Assembly (NCBI GenBank): GCA_905234365.1
Contig: CAJOHI010000009.1
Coordinates: 1-46,988, forward strand
Origin: an uncultured Selenomonadaceae bacterium
GTDB taxonomy: Bacteria; Bacillota; Negativicutes; Selenomonadales; Selenomonadaceae
Length of the DNA: 46,988 bases
Direction of reading: 5' to 3'
The notes below the pieces were generated by a model, which did no database searches, was not told the DNA's origin, and worked only from the letters and a program-made list of their open reading frames with translations. This document shows, piece by piece, positions 9,864-18,750 of the stretch. Made by a program: the position numbers and the translations under genes. Numbering within the stretch: the stretch's first letter is position 1; each line of letters begins with the position of its first letter.

Positions 9864-10562
9864 CTATTCAAGCAAGACGCTGCCAACTTTTTTTAAATTC
9901 TTATCTTCTGCCAATAAATCAAAATGCAGAGTCAGATAATCATTCAAAAAAATATCTTCGCTGCCTTCTCTGTTGTAAGTTTTGATGTAGCAATGACAAT
10001 CATCACAAACGTCAAGACGCATTTGAGGTTCAGACTCAATTTCGAGAATGTGAATTTTTTTGAGGTCTTTATTATCGCAATAGACACAACCTAAACGATC
10101 CCAGTGCCACATTGTACCGCAACCGCCGCATTTTAAATAACGTGCTCTGCCTTCATTGAATTTACGAAGCTGCGCTAAAACCGGCTTACGTCCGCAAATT
10201 GGACAATAATTCTCAGACCACTTTTCCCAAACATCTGACAACTTCAATTCATGTGGAATTAGCTTTTCAATAATCGCCCATTTAATGAGACGTTCGTTTG
10301 TTTCGTTAATTTCCTCAAAATTGCAAGCGTTCAGCACTTTTGGCGCTAATTTCTCAATGGCTTCTGTAACGTAAATTTGTAAATCTTCATGCTGCAACAA
10401 CGGCAACTTTTCAGCAGTCAATGCTTGGCACTTTTCAACATTCGGAAATTCAAGCGGCGAAATATCTTTTACTGCTGCCTCAATTGTTTGATAAAGTTTA
10501 AATGTCTCACTTAAAAACAAATGAGATTTGAGATAATCTTCAAGAAAAATTTTTTCTTCCAT
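9864..10562 (-). CDS. fdhE: Formate dehydrogenase accessory protein FdhE
   Basis: A cytoplasmic, rubredoxin-like protein needed for maturation of Tat-exported respiratory formate dehydrogenases. The zinc/iron-binding Cys pairs are all present: CPICGRKP, CGGCG, CVYC and CDDC (roughly residues 118-190). The N-terminal half is helical, as in FdhE. At 232 aa it is shorter than E. coli FdhE (about 309). It sits 21 nt after fdhA, as expected for a dedicated maturation factor. Confidence 0.9.
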   Translation of the reverse strand: MEEKIFLEDYLKSHLFLSETFKLYQTIEAAVKDISPLEFPNVEKCQALTAEKLPLLQHEDLQIYVTEAIEKLAPKVLNACNFEEINETNERLIKWAIIEKLIPHELKLSDVWEKWSENYCPICGRKPVLAQLRKFNEGRARYLKCGGCGTMWHWDRLGCVYCDNKDLKKIHILEIESEPQMRLDVCDDCHCYIKTYNREGSEDIFLNDYLTLHFDLLAEDKNLKKVGSVLLE

Positions 10563-10583
10563 GTAAATTTACCATTTCCGCGA

Positions 10584-13500
10584 TTAAGCTTTTGTGATAT
10601 TAATTAAACATGCCTTAAATTCTTGAGATTGAGCATTCGGATCAAGTGCATCGATTGTAATATAATTTCCGCTTGGACCTTTTGAAAGTCCGGTAAATCC
10701 CCAGTTATACGGCTGCCACGTCACAAAGACTTCTTCGCCGTTAATCATAAGCGGTTGAATACGATTAGTGACCATTGCTTTTTCTTGAATTTCAGCACGA
10801 ATTGAACGGACTTTAACCATATCACCGCTTTTAACTCCGAGTTTATCTGCTAATTTTTGCGGTATCTCAATGAATGGCTCTTTAACAAGCTCATTAAGCC
10901 AAGGAACGTGACGAGTTATAGTGCCGCCGCACCAATGCTCCGCAATACTTGAACTGCACAAAACATACGGAAAATCTTCCTTAGTTCCAATCTTTTGCAA
11001 ATCAGGCATACGAGGATAAATAACACAAGGACTGAATTGTGCATTAGGGTTTTTGTGCAATGCGTTTTTCGTCGGCGATTCGACAGGCTCGTAAAATTCC
11101 GGAATTGGTCCATCAACTGGCGTTGAAGAACTATCACGAGTTTCGCCGTTTTCAACATCTTTATAACTTGCTGCAAAAATTCTGCCGACGCCTTCGCCAA
11201 CCATTCTAAACGGCTTTTGACCTGCAGGTGTTGACGGCGCAGCATTCAAACTGCCGACGTCCGGTCTGTCGTAACCTTCCCACATATTTGTCGCAGCATT
11301 CCACCAAACAATCTTTCTGTTAGGATCAAGCGGATTACCATTTTCATCGCACGAAGCACGATTGTAAAGCAAATGAATATTATCCGGCCAAACCCAGCCA
11401 TAATTTGGAAAGATTCCCATATTACCAGGATCTTCTTGACCGCGACGTTTTGCCATGTGTACACCACCGTCACGCATGACACCGGCATAAATCCACATTC
11501 CTGAATTAGTCGTTCCGTCGTCTTTGATCTCACCAATGCCGTTGAGAAGGTGTCCGGTTGACAAGTCATAACCATTGACTTCGCGCATGATATGTTCAAC
11601 CATGTGACCGTCATTAGGATAATTCCAAGTCAGATTTTTAATCGGCAAGTCTTTTGGATCAGTTGAATCGGCATAAAGTTCACGAATACGGCGCCAGAGC
11701 ATATCGCAAATTTCATAATCCGGCTTAGAGTCGCCAACTTTATCCGGTCCTGCCATTCTCCATTGAATCATACGCATTGAATTACTCATTGTACCTTCGC
11801 GCTCAAGATACGAACAAGCCGGCAAAAATATAACTTCGGTATTAATGTCTGCCGGTTTAAGAAATTCTTTTGAACCTTCAGGATTGTCCGGTCTATTCCA
11901 AAATTCTGCAGTCTCATTAATGTACAAATCTTGATAAATTAGCGTATCCAAATGACAAAGTCCACGATGTACCATGCCAAGATTAGGATTACTAACTTGA
12001 GGATTTTGACCGGCTATGTACATGCACTTCATCTTGCCTTCAATCGCTTTTTCGAATTGAACGTAAATAGAATCATTTTGAGTTGAATTGCGAATCGGCA
12101 AATAACTGAAGCAATAATCATTTTCTCTGGTTGCCGCGTCGCCAAACCACGCTTTAAGTAAATTAATCAAGAATTTTGCACGGAAAGTGCCGCTGTTATG
12201 CGTCCACTTTTGCAGAGTATTCGTCTTTTCAGTCGGCCAAGGCAAATATCCTGGAAAATATTGGAACATAATTCCGTAGTCGGTTGAAGCTTGGACGTTC
12301 GGCTGACCGCGCATGGCATCAATGCCGCCGCCTGGTACACCGATATTGCCTCTGAGAAGCTGCAGGACGGTGAAGCAGCGAATATTTTCAACGCCAACAG
12401 TATGCTGCGTCATTCCAAGTGCATACATGAAGACGGCAGGTTTAACGCTGCTGTAAAGTTCCGCCGCCATTTTAATATCTTCAATGCTTGCACCGGTAAT
12501 TTTTGAAACGACTTCAAAAGTATAACGTGAATAGTGTTTTTTAAGAATCGACATGACGGTATTCGGCGCAAATAAATCCGCAGACCTCATAGGTTTACCG
12601 TTAGCGTCAACTTGATATTGCCAAGTGCTCATATCATATTTGCGAGTTTTTTCGTTATAGCCGCTGAAAATTCCATCATCAAAATTAAAATTAGGATTAA
12701 TCAAATGATCCGCATTAGTATGAAGTCTGATGTATCTTTCATCATACTTTTGATTTTGAATTACATAATTAATGATTGCGCCAAGAAAAGCGATATCAGT
12801 ACCTGGACGAATTTGAATAAAATAATCAGCGATTTTTGAAGTACGAGTGTAGCGAACGTCAACGTGCATAATTTTAAGACCGTTCTTTTTGGCGTTCATT
12901 AAATTTTTTAAGCCCATTGGGTGACATTCTGCAAGGTTGGAGCCTTCAATCCAGGCAAGTTTAGTATTTTTGAGATCATACCAAGGATTAGTCATTGCAC
13001 CGCGTCCAAAAGCTGCGCTCATTGCTGGCGGAGTATTTGCATGACAAACACGAGTTTGATTATCAATCGACATCATACCGAGAGCACGAGTCATTTTGAC
13101 AAGCTGATAGCATTCCTCATTGTTGACTTGACTGCCGCCGATAAGTCCGATAGCGTCAGTGCGTTTGACTTGAACTTGTTCGCCGTTGATTGTTTCCGTG
13201 TCAATCCAGTTTTCATCGCGAGCCTTTTTAATAGCTTTTGCCGCCTTGTCGATAGCTTCTTCCCAACTGATTTCTTCCCAATGATCTGAACCAGGTGCAC
13301 GATATAACGGCGTCTTGACACGTTCAGCGGAATTTGGAATGTGTGAGTAACCTTGACCTTTGCTGCAAAGACTGCCGAAATTTACCGGACAGTCAGAGGC
13401 GCCTTCAAGATTGATTAACTTGCCGTCTTTGACGTAACCAATCTGACCGCAACCGCAAGCGCAAAAATGACACGTTGTTGTAAATTCACGTGCGCCGGTA

Positions 13501-13622
13501 AGTTTAAACTCTTTGTTGAGTTCCGCTTTGGCTTTTTGAATGTTAAAGCCCAAACTTGAAAGCGCAAGTCCGATACTGCCCAAACCTGTAGCCTTCAAAA
13601 AACTTCTTCTGCTGAGATCCAT
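10584..13622 (-). CDS. fdhA: Formate dehydrogenase molybdopterin subunit, Cys form, Tat-exported
   Basis: The catalytic subunit (FdnG/FdhA type), 1012 aa, oxidises formate to CO2 at a Mo/W-bis-MGD centre. A Tat signal (SRRSFLK, residues 4-10) sends it to the periplasmic side. A [4Fe-4S] cluster motif uses C51, C54, C58 and C86. The active-site segment RVCHANTPPAMSAAFGRGAMTN has Cys193, encoded by TGT at 13044-13046, where E. coli FdnG has selenocysteine (TGA). The frame is therefore uninterrupted and needs no SECIS. The C-terminal MopB dinucleotide-binding domain includes VLCSSSIAEHWCGGTITRHVPW. Operon partners fdhE, fdhB and fdhC are downstream, fdhD upstream. Confidence 0.97.
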   Translation of the reverse strand: MDLSRRSFLKATGLGSIGLALSSLGFNIQKAKAELNKEFKLTGAREFTTTCHFCACGCGQIGYVKDGKLINLEGASDCPVNFGSLCSKGQGYSHIPNSAERVKTPLYRAPGSDHWEEISWEEAIDKAAKAIKKARDENWIDTETINGEQVQVKRTDAIGLIGGSQVNNEECYQLVKMTRALGMMSIDNQTRVCHANTPPAMSAAFGRGAMTNPWYDLKNTKLAWIEGSNLAECHPMGLKNLMNAKKNGLKIMHVDVRYTRTSKIADYFIQIRPGTDIAFLGAIINYVIQNQKYDERYIRLHTNADHLINPNFNFDDGIFSGYNEKTRKYDMSTWQYQVDANGKPMRSADLFAPNTVMSILKKHYSRYTFEVVSKITGASIEDIKMAAELYSSVKPAVFMYALGMTQHTVGVENIRCFTVLQLLRGNIGVPGGGIDAMRGQPNVQASTDYGIMFQYFPGYLPWPTEKTNTLQKWTHNSGTFRAKFLINLLKAWFGDAATRENDYCFSYLPIRNSTQNDSIYVQFEKAIEGKMKCMYIAGQNPQVSNPNLGMVHRGLCHLDTLIYQDLYINETAEFWNRPDNPEGSKEFLKPADINTEVIFLPACSYLEREGTMSNSMRMIQWRMAGPDKVGDSKPDYEICDMLWRRIRELYADSTDPKDLPIKNLTWNYPNDGHMVEHIMREVNGYDLSTGHLLNGIGEIKDDGTTNSGMWIYAGVMRDGGVHMAKRRGQEDPGNMGIFPNYGWVWPDNIHLLYNRASCDENGNPLDPNRKIVWWNAATNMWEGYDRPDVGSLNAAPSTPAGQKPFRMVGEGVGRIFAASYKDVENGETRDSSSTPVDGPIPEFYEPVESPTKNALHKNPNAQFSPCVIYPRMPDLQKIGTKEDFPYVLCSSSIAEHWCGGTITRHVPWLNELVKEPFIEIPQKLADKLGVKSGDMVKVRSIRAEIQEKAMVTNRIQPLMINGEEVFVTWQPYNWGFTGLSKGPSGNYITIDALDPNAQSQEFKACLINITKA

Positions 13623-13659
13623 AAAATCACTTCCTTTTAATTAACTAAAAGAACTCAAA

Positions 13660-14388
13660 TTACGTATTAATTAAAATACGTTGCGGATTAGTGTAAATAC
13701 AAAAAGAATTAGGCGCCATTCTCGCAATAAGAGTAACGCCTAATTTTTTGGCAATATTAATAGACAGCGTTGTTGGAACTGACTTTGCAGCAACAACACG
13801 GATTCCCATTCGATCAAGTTTAGTCATCATTTCCGAAGAACAACGACCACTGAAAATGAGAACTTTATCAACAAGGCTTATATTATTTCGCAAAGACCAG
13901 CCATATAATTTATCAAAGACATTGTGACGGCCGACATCTTCACGAAATGCCAAAATATTTTGACCGTCAAATATAACGCCACTGTGAACGCCGTTTGTAA
14001 TTTCATGCGTTTTGGAAAGTTCGCTCAAAAGTTTATCAGCACAACTCAAAATTAATTTTGCATTGAAGTGAATGTCTTCAACTTGACGATTGGTTTTGAC
14101 TGATGAACTTTTACTAGTCGTGACGTTTACAATAAAATTTTCCTTATCAACATCAAGTTTCAGCACTTCATCAAAATTATTAATTAAATCGCGTTGCGCC
14201 AAAATACCAACAATTAAATCCTCTAAATCGTTCGGCGAACAATAAACAGCAGTTAAAAATTCATCGTTTAGATAGATTTTAACGGCACATTCAATAGAAG
14301 TGAATTTATTATCAGCTTCAAAAACGTTTAATTTTGAATCATAGCGAATAACGGAATAATTCACAAATTTATTTTCCTGCGCCTTCAT
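13660..14388 (-). CDS. fdhD: FdhD sulfurtransferase-type formate dehydrogenase maturation protein
   Basis: FdhD binds bis-MGD and delivers the sulfido ligand to formate dehydrogenase. Conserved blocks seen: FREDVGRHNVFDKL (about residue 150), SGRCSSEMMTK (near 180), VPTTLSINIAKKLGVTLIAR and the C-terminal FCIYTNPQRI. The central loop normally containing CGxCG reads TTSKSSSVKTN, so the two Cys that relay sulfur in E. coli FdhD are absent. A Cys does occur in SGRCSSEM. 242 aa. It lies directly upstream of its client fdhA and 36 nt downstream of hcp. Confidence 0.92.
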   Translation of the reverse strand: MKAQENKFVNYSVIRYDSKLNVFEADNKFTSIECAVKIYLNDEFLTAVYCSPNDLEDLIVGILAQRDLINNFDEVLKLDVDKENFIVNVTTSKSSSVKTNRQVEDIHFNAKLILSCADKLLSELSKTHEITNGVHSGVIFDGQNILAFREDVGRHNVFDKLYGWSLRNNISLVDKVLIFSGRCSSEMMTKLDRMGIRVVAAKSVPTTLSINIAKKLGVTLIARMAPNSFCIYTNPQRILINT

Positions 14389-14424
14389 AAGAAAATCTCT
14401 CCCAATTAAGTTACCTTTATTATG

Positions 14425-15948
14425 TCAAATCATATTGTCTATGTCATCTTCTACGTTTGAAATGCTTCCAATTCCAAAATTCTCAACTAAAACTTTAGCA
14501 ACATTCGGCGACAAGAAAGCCGGCAGAGTTGGTCCTAAGTGAATATTTTTAACGCCAAGATGCAGTAATGCAAGCAGTACAATTACAGCTTTTTGCTCAT
14601 ACCAGGCGATATTGTAGACGATTGGCAATTTATTTACATCATCAAGATTGAAAACTTCTTTGAGTTTAAGCGCAATTAATGCCAATGAGTATGAATCGTT
14701 GCACTGACCGGCATCAAGTACTCTCGGAATACCGCCAATGTCGCCAAGTGGCAATTTAATATATTTATACTTAGCACAACCGGCAGTGAGAATTACAACA
14801 TCTTTAGGTAATGCTTTTGCAAAGTCAGCATAATATTGACGCGATTTCATGCGACCATCACAACCTGCCATAACGACAAATTTTTTGATTGCGCCATTTT
14901 TAACTGCCTCAATAACTTTATCGGCAACTGCAAATACCTGCTCATGTGCAAAACCGCCGACTATTTCGCCTTTTTCCAATTCAGTAGGCGGCGAACATTT
15001 TTTGGCAAGTTCAATCAGTGCTGAAAAATCTTTCTTGCCGTCAACCTCATCAATATGCTTGCAGCCTTCAAAACCAACAACACCGGTAGTAAAAACTTTG
15101 TCCTTGTAATTTGCTTTTGGTGGAACAAGACAGTTAGTAGTAAGCAAAATTGGACCATTAAATTTTTCAAATTCCGTTGTTTGCAGCCACCAAGCATTGC
15201 CGTAATTACCTGCAAAGTGTTCGTACTTTTTAAATTTCGGATAATAATGAGCCGGCAACATTTCACCATGAGTGTAAACATCAACGCCGGTGCCTTCGGT
15301 TTGCTTGAGAAGTTGTTCCAAATCTGCAAAGTCGTGACCACTAATTAAAATTCCAGGATTTTTGCCGACACCGAGTTTAACTTTTGTAACTTCAGGATTG
15401 CCGTAAGTTTCAGTATTTGCCTTATCGAGAAGCGCCATAACTTCAACTCCGAATTTTCCTGTTAAAAGTGCCAATTTAATCAGTTCGTCAATGTCCATAT
15501 CGTCTAACAATTTCGCAAGTGTAGACTGCATGAAATTATTAATTGTCTCGTCATCGTAGCCTAAGGCGTTAGCATGATAAAGATATGCCGCCATGCCTTT
15601 GAGACCATAAGTTATCAATTCTTTAAGACTGCGTTTGTCCTCGTCAACAGTTGACATTACACCGATAAGTTCAGGAACTTCAAAGCCACTTGGAATTAAA
15701 CTTTTAGTCTCCTCAATGAAATGATTTAATGCTTCGGTGTCAAAATTTGCATTAGTAATTGTGCTGAAAAGATTTCTGACAACGATTTTGTTTGTATTTG
15801 GCACTTTAGCCGCGCAAAGTTTTTTGGTGATATAAATTAAGTTGTCCTGCAATTCGGCGACTTCTGCACTTTTTCCGCAAATGCCTTCGACAGTACAGCC
15901 TTTGCCACCAGCAGTTTCCTGACATTGAAAACAAAACATGTTACTCAT
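14425..15948 (-). CDS. hcp: Hybrid cluster protein (hydroxylamine/NO reductase)
   Basis: A cytoplasmic prismane-type protein that handles nitrosative stress, reducing NO to N2O or hydroxylamine to ammonia. The N-terminal cluster motif [20 protein letters not shown] has C-x2-C-x8-C-x5-C spacing. Hybrid-cluster ligand segments include [17 protein letters not shown] and [10 protein letters not shown]. About 507 aa. The ATG at 15948 follows AGGAGAATGTTT; the longer frame runs through this site. It is the first gene of the apparent formate dehydrogenase operon and has a CRP/FNR-type site upstream, linking nitrosative-stress and respiratory control. Confidence 0.95.
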   Translation of the reverse strand: MSNMFCFQCQETAGGKGCTVEGICGKSAEVAELQDNLIYITKKLCAAKVPNTNKIVVRNLFSTITNANFDTEALNHFIEETKSLIPSGFEVPELIGVMSTVDEDKRSLKELITYGLKGMAAYLYHANALGYDDETINNFMQSTLAKLLDDMDIDELIKLALLTGKFGVEVMALLDKANTETYGNPEVTKVKLGVGKNPGILISGHDFADLEQLLKQTEGTGVDVYTHGEMLPAHYYPKFKKYEHFAGNYGNAWWLQTTEFEKFNGPILLTTNCLVPPKANYKDKVFTTGVVGFEGCKHIDEVDGKKDFSALIELAKKCSPPTELEKGEIVGGFAHEQVFAVADKVIEAVKNGAIKKFVVMAGCDGRMKSRQYYADFAKALPKDVVILTAGCAKYKYIKLPLGDIGGIPRVLDAGQCNDSYSLALIALKLKEVFNLDDVNKLPIVYNIAWYEQKAVIVLLALLHLGVKNIHLGPTLPAFLSPNVAKVLVENFGIGSISNVEDDIDNMI

Positions 15949-15989
15949 AAACATTCTCCTAAAATACAAATATCATAATAATTTTTTTA

Positions 15990-15995
15990 ATTTTA
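15990..15995 (-). promoter_or_regulatory. Candidate -10 of the hcp-fdh operon
   Basis: TAAAAT on the minus strand. A start near 15983 would put the centre of the palindrome at 16015-16034 at about -41.5, the geometry of class II CRP/FNR activation. No good -35 is present, as expected for an activated promoter. Confidence 0.4.
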
Positions 15996-16014
15996 CCACG
16001 CTAAAACTTTATTG

Positions 16015-16034
16015 TATGTGACATTTGCCACATA
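16015..16034. promoter_or_regulatory. CRP/FNR-type operator upstream of hcp
   Basis: The 20-bp palindrome reads TATGTGACATTTGCCACATA. Its core TGTGA-N6-CCACA differs by one base from the TGTGA-N6-TCACA consensus of the CRP/FNR family. It is centred 76 nt before the hcp ATG. A HcpR-like or other CRP/FNR regulator is the likely ligand; none is encoded in the window. Confidence 0.6.
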
Positions 16035-16085
16035 TATTATAAAACTTTGCGAGAATATAGTAAATAGTTTTATTTTGTACCAATT

Positions 16086-16137
16086 AAAAAAAACTCCGAC
16101 AAGTATAAATAAAATTTGTATAAAATCATATACTTGT
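16086..16137 (-). terminator. Possible terminator of tRNA-Leu
   Basis: A perfect 9-bp inverted repeat ACAAGTATA/TATACTTGT (16099-16107 and 16129-16137) with a 21-nt loop. On the minus strand a run of eight T follows 5 nt later. Confidence 0.5.
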
Positions 16138-16168
16138 TAAAGCTTCGCAATAAAAATAATTTATAAAA

Positions 16169-16253
16169 TGGTGCGGACGAAGGGATTTGAACCCTTACAA
16201 CCGAAGTCACTGGATCCTAAGTCCAGCGCGTCTGCCAATTCCGCCACGTCCGC
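16169..16253 (-). tRNA. tRNA-Leu (anticodon UAG)
   Basis: A class II tRNA read on the minus strand. The acceptor stem is GCGGACG with CGTCCGC and discriminator A, and the 3' CCA is encoded (16169-16171). The D-arm begins TGGCGGAATTGGCAGACGC. The anticodon stem-loop CTGGA-CTTAGGA-TCCAG gives TAG. A short variable arm GTGACTTCGGTTGT follows, then the T-arm AAGGGTTCAAATCCCTT. All stems pair. Confidence 0.96.
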
Positions 16254-16286
16254 TACATATCATTAATTAAAACGATTATCATAGTA

Positions 16287-16316
16287 TTTATAACATTTTA
16301 TACATATATTTGTCAA
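16287..16316 (-). promoter_or_regulatory. Promoter of tRNA-Leu
   Basis: TTGACA (16311-16316) and TATAAA (16287-16292) are separated by 18 nt on the minus strand. They place a start about 27 nt before the mature tRNA 5' end. Confidence 0.65.
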
Positions 16317-16364
16317 TACATTACAAAAATTTATTGGTAACTTTTTGGATTATAAACTGCTGAT

Positions 16365-17891
16365 TCAATCAAAATCAACGTCGTTGCGGAGTTTAACCGC
16401 CTCGCCAATATGTACGTTATCAATGATTTCACTGCCTTCAAGATCAGCAATAGTTCTGCCAACTTTTTTAATTCTATCGTAAGACCTGGCTGAAAGGCGT
16501 TTCTTTTTATAAACCAATTCTAAAAGTTCTTCAGCCTTATCCGTCATTTGACAAAATTTACCAATTAAAGCATGATTCATTTGAGCATTGCAAAAAAGGT
16601 GATAAGGTTTAAGCCTTTCCTGTTGAATAACTCTTGCAGCGGTGACACGTTTTCTGATTTCCGATGAAGGTTCATTCTTTCGCTTTGAGGCAAGGTCTTT
16701 ATACTCGACTTTTGGTACGCGAATATGGATATCAATTCTGTCCAGCAACGGACCGGAAATTCGCCGAGTATAGCGTTTTATGTCATTTTGCGTGCAGCGG
16801 CAAGGATGCTCCGGATCACCATACCAGCCGCAAGGACAAGGATTCATTGAGCAAATAAGAATTATACTTGACGGAAATGTTAAAGTTGCATTTATACGCG
16901 AAATTGTGATTTTTCGTTCTTCAAGCGGTTCACGCAATGCCTCAAGTACAGACTTATGAAATTCTGGAAATTCATCTAAAAATAATACGCCATGATGTGC
17001 CAAAGTTACTTGTCCGGGACGTGGAATTGTGCCGCCACCAATCATTGAAGCTGTTGAAGCATCGTGATTAGGATTTTGAAATGGTCGTTTTGTTATTAGT
17101 CCGCCATTTAAACCAAGTTTTCCTTCAATACTGTAAATTTTTGTGACTTCCAACGCTTCTTCCGGTGTCAATTCCGGCAAAATTGAGCTCAAACGTTTAG
17201 CCAACATTGTTTTTCCGGAACCGGGCACGCCTACCATTAAGACATTATGTCCACCTGCTGCTGCAATTTCCAAAGCACGTTTCGCCATGAATTGTCCTTG
17301 AACATCCGCAAAATCATCTTGAAATTCTGCAATAGGATTTTCAGTGACAACATTTTTTTTGACTTCAGGATAAAGTGACTCATAACCTTGTAAAAATCGC
17401 ACTAAATCAGACAAATTTTCCGGTGCATAAACTTCAATGCCGTCAACTAAAAGTGCTTCGTTTACATTTTCCGTTGAAACAAAAAATTTTTTAATACCCT
17501 TGTCGCGAGCGCTAACAATCATTGGCAATACACCGCGAATGCCGCATAATTTACCTTCTAATGACAATTCAGCCGTAAAAAGGCAGTCTTGGATTTTATC
17601 GCGTGGTATTACGCCTTGTGCAGAAAGTATTCCAACTGCGATAGGTAAATCTAAGCCGGAACTATCTTTTTTTAAATCAGCCGGCGCTAAATTTATTGTA
17701 ATTTTTTCCATACGCATCAGCAAATTTGAATTTTTAATTGCAGTACGGACACGCTCTTTAGATTCACGAACAGAAGTATTTGGCAAGCCGACAATCTCAA
17801 ACGTTGGCAAACCGTTACTACTGTCAACCTCAACGGAAATAATTTGTCCCTCAACACCAAGAGTCGTTGAACCAAAAACTTTTGCAAACAA
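16365..17891 (-). CDS. yifB: YifB/ComM family AAA ATPase (Mg-chelatase-like)
   Basis: A 508-aa protein. An N-terminal Lon-protease-like ChlI domain (residues about 20-140) is followed by a Mg-chelatase AAA+ domain. Walker A is GVPGSGKTMLAKR near residue 225 and Walker B is VLFLDEFPEF. A Cys-rich insert reads CSMNPCPCGWYGDPEHPC, and a C-terminal Mg_chelatase_C helical domain ends the protein. Homologue ComM is a branch-migration helicase in natural transformation. The start lies just after AGGAGGATAC. It is downstream of a divergent small secreted-peptide gene. Confidence 0.93.
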   Translation of the reverse strand: MFAKVFGSTTLGVEGQIISVEVDSSNGLPTFEIVGLPNTSVRESKERVRTAIKNSNLLMRMEKITINLAPADLKKDSSGLDLPIAVGILSAQGVIPRDKIQDCLFTAELSLEGKLCGIRGVLPMIVSARDKGIKKFFVSTENVNEALLVDGIEVYAPENLSDLVRFLQGYESLYPEVKKNVVTENPIAEFQDDFADVQGQFMAKRALEIAAAGGHNVLMVGVPGSGKTMLAKRLSSILPELTPEEALEVTKIYSIEGKLGLNGGLITKRPFQNPNHDASTASMIGGGTIPRPGQVTLAHHGVLFLDEFPEFHKSVLEALREPLEERKITISRINATLTFPSSIILICSMNPCPCGWYGDPEHPCRCTQNDIKRYTRRISGPLLDRIDIHIRVPKVEYKDLASKRKNEPSSEIRKRVTAARVIQQERLKPYHLFCNAQMNHALIGKFCQMTDKAEELLELVYKKKRLSARSYDRIKKVGRTIADLEGSEIIDNVHIGEAVKLRNDVDFD

Positions 17892-17952
17892 TACACGTAT
17901 CCTCCTTGCAAATATTTAAATTTTGGAATAAAAAATTTTTTTAGCCACACTT

Positions 17953-17980
17953 TTGACACAATTTTATGTCATAATAACAA
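17953..17980 (+). promoter_or_regulatory. Candidate promoter and inverted repeat before the small secreted peptide
   Basis: A perfect -35 TTGACA (17953-17958) is followed after 16 nt by a weak TAACAA. The -35 overlaps an inverted repeat TGACA-N8-TGTCA (17954-17971) that could be an operator. Confidence 0.4.
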
Positions 17981-18030
17981 TCAAAGAAATAAGTTTTAAA
18001 TTTTTTGTACTGATCTTGGAGGTAATCTGA

Positions 18031-18201
18031 ATGATTAAGAAAATTTTTATCATGGCTTTAGCAATTATGAGTTTGTCATTACCAACATTTGCTGCAGGTG
18101 ATAATCACAATGAACAACAAAATCAATATTATTGCTGCGGCGGTTATCGTCATGGCAATGGTAATTATGACTGCTGCTACAATTACGATAACAACAATTA
18201 A
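18031..18201 (+). CDS. Small secreted Cys/Tyr/Asn-rich peptide, unrecognised
   Basis: A 56-codon gene with a very strong ribosome binding site (TTGGAGGTAATCTGA before the ATG). Residues 1-22 (MIKKIFIMALAIMSLSLPTF then AA) form a clean signal peptide. The predicted mature peptide of 34 residues begins GDNHNEQQNQYYCCGGYRHG. It contains two CC pairs, six Tyr, and many Asn and Gly, and ends DNNN. It could be a metal-binding, disulfide-linked or surface peptide. I recognise no family. It is followed within 41 nt by the convergent CAP gene. Confidence 0.7.
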   Translation: MIKKIFIMALAIMSLSLPTFAAGDNHNEQQNQYYCCGGYRHGNGNYDCCYNYDNNN

Positions 18202-18241
18202 TTAACACCGCAAATATCCTGCAAATATGGCTATCAAAAAT

Positions 18242-18745
18242 TTATGCCTTAAAATGCTGTACCCAAAAATGCTTGTAACGTGTATTTTTATCATAAAGAT
18301 AGCCGACGCCAATGTATTTATACTTTTTGTTTAGGATATTTGCTCTGTGTCCTGGACTATCCATCCATTGCTGCATAACCATTTCACAACTCGTTTGACC
18401 TGCAGCGATGTTTTCACCGGCGGATTTGTAGTCAATACCATAAAAAGCCGTATTGAATGGCAAGCCGTTCGGTCGAGTATGTGAAAAGACTTTTGTAATT
18501 TCCCTTGCACGAATTGCTGCCGGTCTTAAAAGTTCTCGCGATAATTTCAGCGGATTGAGACCGGCTTTTTTTCGTTCAATATTAACTAGTTCTACTATTC
18601 TTTCAATGGCCTCGTCGCGTGTAATTTCTGTTTTTGTTGATGATGTTATAGTTTCCGGCGCTTTGGAATATGTAATCGCCGGAGTCGAAATTAACATCAA
18701 CGCCACTATTGCAACGGAGAAAAATTTTCTAAATAAATTTATCAT
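18242..18745 (-). CDS. Secreted CAP-domain (SCP/PR1) protein, copy 2
   Basis: About 167 aa: a signal peptide (FFSVAIVALMLISTPAITYS), a short linker and a CAP domain. CAP motifs: ELVNIERKKAGLNPLKLS, FSHTRPNGLPF, GENIAAG and WMDSPGHRANILN, ending HFWVQHF. These include the His/Glu cavity residues of the YkwD-type bacterial group. The ATG at 18745 lies 5 nt after the stop of the upstream paralogue. Function of bacterial CAP proteins is mostly unknown; cell-wall association is common. Clear tandem duplicate of the next gene. Confidence 0.88.
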   Translation of the reverse strand: MINLFRKFFSVAIVALMLISTPAITYSKAPETITSSTKTEITRDEAIERIVELVNIERKKAGLNPLKLSRELLRPAAIRAREITKVFSHTRPNGLPFNTAFYGIDYKSAGENIAAGQTSCEMVMQQWMDSPGHRANILNKKYKYIGVGYLYDKNTRYKHFWVQHFKA

Positions 18746-18750
18746 ATCAA

